DNA of 64,000 nucleotides from Phytoseiulus persimilis (Eukaryota; Arthropoda; Arachnida; Mesostigmata; Phytoseiidae), in assembly GCA_037576195.1 (NCBI GenBank), contig CM075102.1:39242745-39306744 (forward strand), written 5' to 3'. A model generated the notes under the pieces. It made no database searches. It saw nothing but the letters and a program-made list of their open reading frames with translations, and was not told where the DNA came from. Made by a program: the position numbers and the translations under genes. Shown piece by piece: positions 59,801 through 64,000 of this stretch (its first letter is position 1; each line of letters begins with the position of its first letter).

Positions 59801-62646
59801 GTTCGTAGCTGTCGAGGCGAGTTTTTGAAAACTTCTCGGGACGTTGTGTGTCGCTCTTCGAAGTGGTCAAAAGCATCCTGGGGGAAAAGAGTGTTAAGTG
59901 CACAAAGGCGCTCTCGCGCTACTGACGTCAAGAGGCCGAAAGTTACGATGGCTGTGGGTCCTAGACGAGGATAATTCAATTCTCGAACGTATATAAGGCG
60001 CGCACAGATCGCGATTGTTCTTATTTTCGCCCCACTGTGTTCGCAAGGAATCACCAGAAACGAAAGCCGAACCGGCTTTCGGGCATAGGTTTTCCCTCCC
60101 AACGAGGTGACAATTCACAGTTCTGGGATTGCGAGTCTCATGAGCTCCCAATCCGAACTAAACGAGAGGAATCATTCGGTCCCCATAATGGCATCGACTC
60201 AGCGCAGACTCAAGATCCATTCAGATCAGCACTCTGCGGATCCACTCACTTGCAGGAGTTGAAACCGGAGGAAATGAATACTAAAATAGAAAAGTTTAGT
60301 AATGACGGCACGACCCCGGCGCTCGAGGTCTCGGGCAGAAGGTCGGATTTCTTTCATGGTTGCAACACCACTGGAACCTTGGGCCCCGTGCTCAACACGG
60401 GAAATTTCATGAGAAAGCGACGGGAAAGAGATCCAGGCGGGTGTGACGGCAACGCAGACCTCATTTCTCTGCTTGAATCCGTGATGCGCTTAATATTTTT
60501 TCTTCAGACCGGCGGAGGCTCGTCCATGTGAGCGACGACTCGCGATTGACGTCAGCACTCGGACTAAACACACGGATCCCTCACCCGATCTCTTCGGAAA
60601 CAGCGTGGGGTGACTGGGAATGGGAAAAAAAGAGAAACAGAGGCTCCACACTGCGCGCGATAGCTACGAAACTTCTTCTGCTCTAGCCTGAGATTCCGGT
60701 AATTTGCCGGAGCAAGCCCAGATTTCCCAGATTGATGTGATTCTGTGTGTGGGCATTTGAGCTTCTCCCTCGGTCTTCAATTAGATCCAAGTGGGTGCGT
60801 TTTCCACAGGCGCCGCTCCTGTCTTATCATGGGTGCTGTTGAACGGTTGTGTTTTTGGCGCTAACAGCGGTGATCTGGCGCCGACAAGGAAACCAACAAC
60901 GGAGCTATTTGGTCGTCCTCTGCTAGAGCATGGCGCCGACGCCCCGTGAAAGGACGGCCCTCCGGAATGTCAATACGCCGAATCGATATGGGGACTCCGA
61001 AAGCGAAATATATAAACACCAATCGATATCCCGGCGATACACGTTGACGTACATCACGTTACGGTCATTTTCTCTTGATCTCATTGTGGATCGGTGGCCG
61101 TGGGCCATATGGAGTATGCACATTCCTTCCGCGGCACAAACAAGAGCAGTGTCTGCTCACATACAGCGGATACAGCGGAAGCAACAACGGATACGCCAAA
61201 GGTTTGCACGAAGCGAGAGTTGAGCATTGAATGTGCGGTCATTTGTCAAGATACCGTTACAGACCCGAGCATAAATCCTCTCCGATGACCACATTGTGTT
61301 TGTTTTCGCAGCCGGGCGGTGAAGCCAATAACAGACAGTGGGGAGGCCTCACAAGGCGAATCTACTGTTTCTGGAGGAGGAAAAAGTATATGTAACGACT
61401 TCAGCACGTTTTTGAATGTTGGCGCCAGCAATCATGATGATCGTAATGGAATCGAAAAGTTAACGAAGCTCGCTCCAGTGAGAGGAGAGGCGAGGGACCG
61501 GAGATGACGCAGGTCTGAAAACATTCCATCGGATGACAATACCTCGATATTCACGAAACTACTCGATGGGTTAACGCACCTAATTTCCACGAGGGACCGG
61601 CTCGATACCCCTCAAAACAGGCCAAGACAATCGTACAATGGGCCGAGAATCATTCTCCGTTAGTCCGCCCCCACAGTTTGTTGTCCTCGGCATCGTTCAT
61701 TCGGTTCGACCCCGATCGCCCAATGTATTTGTGGGGCAGCCGCCGAAGGCAATGTGCGGCCCCCGCAGGATTTCCGTCATGAAAGAGGGACCCAATAGTG
61801 TAATTCACGGTGCCCGCCCGTGGAAACTCATTCGTACCAGCCAAAACGGAGAAGCGGAAATATTGGCATAATTACGTCATGCAGCGTTGCAACCCTGGAT
61901 AATTCACAAACGTGAAGATGAGATGAACGTGTGCGAGAGTCGACTGGTTGAGGAACCCTTCAAGCCCTGGGTAGAAGCTCCGCCCACCACTTCTGTCCCC
62001 GACTGCAAAAGCCTCCTTTCTCGTCCCAGTCCACAACAGGAATTGTCCTCGCCGTTAAAGAAGAATCGCAGGAACGTACGATGCTCAGTTTAGAATGGGC
62101 TCGCGTGCGCTTCCCTTTCTATCCGACCGTTCCTAATTTGCGACGACTCTTGTACTCTGATCTACGTGTTAATTGGTGCCACGAGCTCCTGTGGGCCATT
62201 CGAGATCCTCGCAGACGGTATCACACAGTTCGTATCCATTATGAGTCCGATTCGTCCGGAGCCTGAGCAGTAGGGTGACGATCTCGGAACTCCAATACAC
62301 TAATTAATTGAAGTATTAACTTCCGAGGTTCAACTGGGCGTTTTCAACAGAGACCTGTTTCGTGCAGGAGCATGGAAAGGTCTAGTAGTTTCTGTCACTG
62401 TAGTCGATCCAGGGGGAGCGCTCGAATCCCTAGTTGCATCGGAACAGGCTTCCGCTATCCGGAGCAGCGTTCGCTCGAGCCGAAGAAGTCGACGCTATCA
62501 TCGTTGTGAAGCCCCACACTTATCGGTTCTGTTAGAAAACTACCTTTTGGCAACCCCTCACCTTCAGTGTCGGGATCGTCGACGTCCAGGCATTTTCTTT
62601 TCGCTTCCTTCAGGAACCTCTTCATCATATTCTCGTTGGCTTCCAT
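47883..62646 (-). CDS. Class B1 (secretin family) GPCR, PTH/PACAP-receptor-like
   Basis: Ten exons: 62562-62646, 58440-58562, 57585-57721, 56706-56800, 56207-56345, 54293-54449, 54044-54104, 53104-53265, 49980-50127, 47883-48065. All nine junctions agree in phase; the model gives 429 aa. The hormone-binding domain shows EREWDGLLCW, QQCPDM and SRQCSDNGSW..TNYTMC. TM1 is exon 4; TM2 has CPRNCLHMNLFLSFILRA; TM3 CKLFLALFHYTLMANYCWIL then EGLYLHSL; TM4 is the 61-nt exon (GLPLVFIVPW); then LCW, TM5 (RGPITVSIVVNFFLFVNITR), TM6 KSTLVLVPLFGSHY and TM7 SFQ|GILVALLYCFFNTEV. These are Gs-type peptide hormone receptors of the plasma membrane. ICL1 and TM2 look most like PTH and PACAP/VIP receptors; orthology is unsettled. 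Odd points: no signal peptide ahead of MEANENMMKRF (a TAG lies upstream in frame), a weak donor at 56207 (GTTCGC), and an uncertain tail, since an AG|GTAAAC donor overlaps the last stop. Confidence 0.9.
49981..53103. other. Intron 8 of the class B GPCR
   Basis: This 3.1-kb intron between the TM5 and TM6-7 exons holds many open frames on both strands but no exon supported by splice logic or motif. A minus-strand frame at 50559-50744 begins with a hydrophobic stretch and ends at a GTATGA donor, which could be chance. Confidence 0.5.
53644..53664. repeat. Poly-C tract
   Basis: A run of about 20 C in an intron of the class B GPCR. Its exact length is likely to be unreliable. Confidence 0.8.
55020..55343. 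mobile_element. 324-bp TA-flanked MITE with terminal inverted repeats
   Basis: The left end CAGTACAACCTCGAATATTTC and the reverse complement of the right end, CTGTACAACCTCGATTATTTC, match over about 23 bases with two mismatches. Both ends are flanked by TA (55018-55019 and 55344-55345), the target duplication of Tc1/mariner-type elements. Subterminal copies of TCGATTATTTCAAC repeat near both ends, and the right end can fold a perfect 16-bp stem (55274-55289 with 55319-55334). No transposase is encoded, so it is a non-autonomous element. The terminal CAGTA and length suggest the pogo/Tigger branch; that assignment is inference. It sits in a GPCR intron. Confidence 0.75.
59054..59646 (+). CDS. 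Putative secreted protein nested antisense in GPCR intron 1
   Basis: The frame from ATG 59054 has a hydrophobic core (HVTLILLLLLSLSAFG) after a 31-residue polar lead, a signal peptide with a long n-region or a signal anchor. The rest is polar and Ser-rich with few cysteines and several dibasic sites (EKRF, KLRRPS, ILRRG, LKRF). Without splicing it ends at TGA after ...TREPGLP (155 aa). A 41-nt intron at 59518-59558 (CC|GTGATA to TTCTATTTAG) keeps the frame and adds YLSSCTATES onward to TAA at 59646, 183 aa. AATAAA follows 20 bases later. The fitting phase and close poly(A) signal favour the spliced form, though 41 nt is short. No family is recognised; a peptide precursor is possible. It lies within the first intron of the class B GPCR on the other strand. 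Confidence 0.45.
59666..59671 (+). terminator. Poly(A) signal AATAAA
   Basis: AATAAA 20 bases past the TAA at 59644-59646 of the nested plus-strand gene. Confidence 0.5.
60037..60531 (+). CDS. Possible 164-aa protein, unknown
   Basis: An uncontested 165-codon plus-strand frame inside GPCR intron 1. The peptide is hydrophilic and charged with a few cysteines and ends in a short hydrophobic segment (MRLIFFLQ). There is no signal peptide, no recognised domain and no poly(A) signal close by. It may be a small gene, an exon or chance. Confidence 0.25.
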   Translation: MFARNHQKRKPNRLSGIGFPSQRGDNSQFWDCESHELPIRTKREESFGPHNGIDSAQTQDPFRSALCGSTHLQELKPEEMNTKIEKFSNDGTTPALEVSGRRSDFFHGCNTTGTLGPVLNTGNFMRKRRERDPGGCDGNADLISLLESVMRLIFFLQTGGGSSM

Positions 62647-62666
62647 GATCTATCGTCGTTTGTCCT

Positions 62667-64000
62667 CCTGAGAGAAACTGATTGAAAATGCGCGACAATG
62701 AAAGGAATTGCGCTCCACTAAACCATTCTGAGCGACGAAATTGCTCCGAGTTGTGAGCAGCGAGGGTTGAAGCGTAATGTTCGGTCTGCCCTCGGGTTGT
62801 TAAGGGCGTCTCCTGGAATATGTTCACATTTTGAAACTTCTTTTGACTTTTCCCGGCATCCCTGCATATTTTTGCTCCATTATTCAGAGTTTTGGAGCGT
62901 CGGCGAACTTTTTGACGAGTTCGCTCGTCTCGAAGCCCGACCGCGACCGGGGAAAACCGGGATAGGCATATGCTTCCCAGAGGCATTCCGGGCGAGAATC
63001 GCACCGTGCTAGCAGACATCGTAGCCGGGCGAGGAGACTTCCTGACTGCCCCTCTCCTCCCCACCCGACCCCTCCACCGTTTCTATTGCTGGAGTTCTCC
63101 CTTCTTGCTCGAGAAAGGGGTCGTTATGAGAAAGAATGGTCTCTGATTTCGATAAGACTCCGTGAGTGTGATCATGAGGGCAGTTAAGAGGGTCAGATGG
63201 GGTACCCCATGGAGTCGGAGTTTCTGTTACAAGCTAGCGAGTTTCGCTCGGTCGGGCACGGGCCGGCACAAGGCCAACAATCGAGCCCCCTCGCTTGCAT
63301 GGGATGAAAATTCGACACATTGGGTATGGTCGGAGAAAATTTATCGAATTCGGTTTCTCCCCACAGAAACGCTAAGAGATCTCGAGCCGAGACGATTACA
63401 AGATTTTGGAGTGCGACCCCGAACGCTGGAGGGGACAGGGCGTGTCAGGATGGGGAAACTTGGGAAGACAGGTTTCAACAGAGCCTCATGTCAAGAATCG
63501 TTATCGGGACAGAGGTGAAATGAAAGCACTTTGGTCACGCTGGACGCTCATCGGGCCGGTTTGATTCCAGTTGGATACATACAACGCCCGGAAGCAACTG
63601 TCAAGTCTGAACAAGACAAATAGGCGGTGAAGTCGATGTATATATTGCTTGAAGACGAGTTGCTAGACTCTCCCGGGACTCATCGGTTGCCACCATCCAA
63701 ACGCCACGGTAAATTCCGTCCAAGGTGGTATTTAACGCTGGTAATTAATGAACAAAGGAACATCCCCATGGAAGATGTGTCGAGATGAGACGGCATCGTT
63801 GGTGGATGTCTCCTGCGGCGCCTACCGATTCAAATACTCTGGATCAACACATCAGGTAGTCATGTATTATCGTTGAGTTTTAAACGTGTTGGTCGTTGGA
63901 TCGTCGCTCGTTGTTCCGGCGCAGACGTAGCGTTGAAAACGAGCAGCCTCTCTCGTATGTCCTCGGTTCCCTGACCGAATGCTATCGAGTGACAACGCGG
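62667..64000. other. Upstream region of the class B GPCR
   Basis: A good acceptor (GTTTCTCTCAG) at 62667-62668 on the minus strand precedes the first coding exon of the GPCR, so at least one more 5' exon should lie upstream. I could not identify it. The plus frame 63162-63518 shows no motif. Nothing else is evident to the end of the window. Confidence 0.45.

Overview
This window is eukaryotic nuclear DNA. The genes are split by ordinary GT..AG introns, several end at AATAAA poly(A) signals, and base composition is near 50% GC. The gene families (POFUT2, a secretin-family GPCR, a Ly6/quiver-like protein, an activin type II receptor ectodomain, a divergent ionotropic-receptor-like protein) point to an arthropod-type animal. 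A mite is my best guess, but that is inference. TCG and CGA are frequent and are each other's reverse complement, so antisense and out-of-frame ORFs stay open for long stretches. I therefore relied on splice phase, signal peptides, poly(A) signals and family motifs rather than ORF length.

Left part (0-22 kb). An intronless secreted orphan (388-2409, -) is followed by a two-exon gene (2940-3763, -) for an activin type II receptor ectodomain with no kinase. Next come a four-exon Ly6/quiver-like gene (5433-6324, +), a mucin-like secreted orphan with a frame break (10523-12596, +), POFUT2 with a large Cys-rich insertion (17644-19654, -) and a three-exon small secreted protein with a tetrabasic site (20488-21278, +).

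Middle part (22-47 kb). A helical secreted protein gene (24415-25267 and probably further upstream, -) and an intronless ionotropic-receptor-like gene (35076-36980, -) are the clear features. The rest holds exon-like fragments that I could not assemble and a few short repeats.

Right part (47.9-62.6 kb). A ten-exon class B1 (secretin family) GPCR closest in motif to PTH/PACAP-type receptors runs on the minus strand. I rebuilt it exon by exon; all intron phases agree and the model gives 429 residues. Its introns hold an antisense gene for a putative secreted protein (59054-59646, +) and a 324-bp TA-flanked miniature inverted-repeat element (55020-55343).

Much of the content concerns the secretory pathway and cell surface: secreted or anchored Cys-rich ligand-binding folds, an ER O-fucosyltransferase and two candidate receptors. 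No operon-like or pathway clustering is evident.
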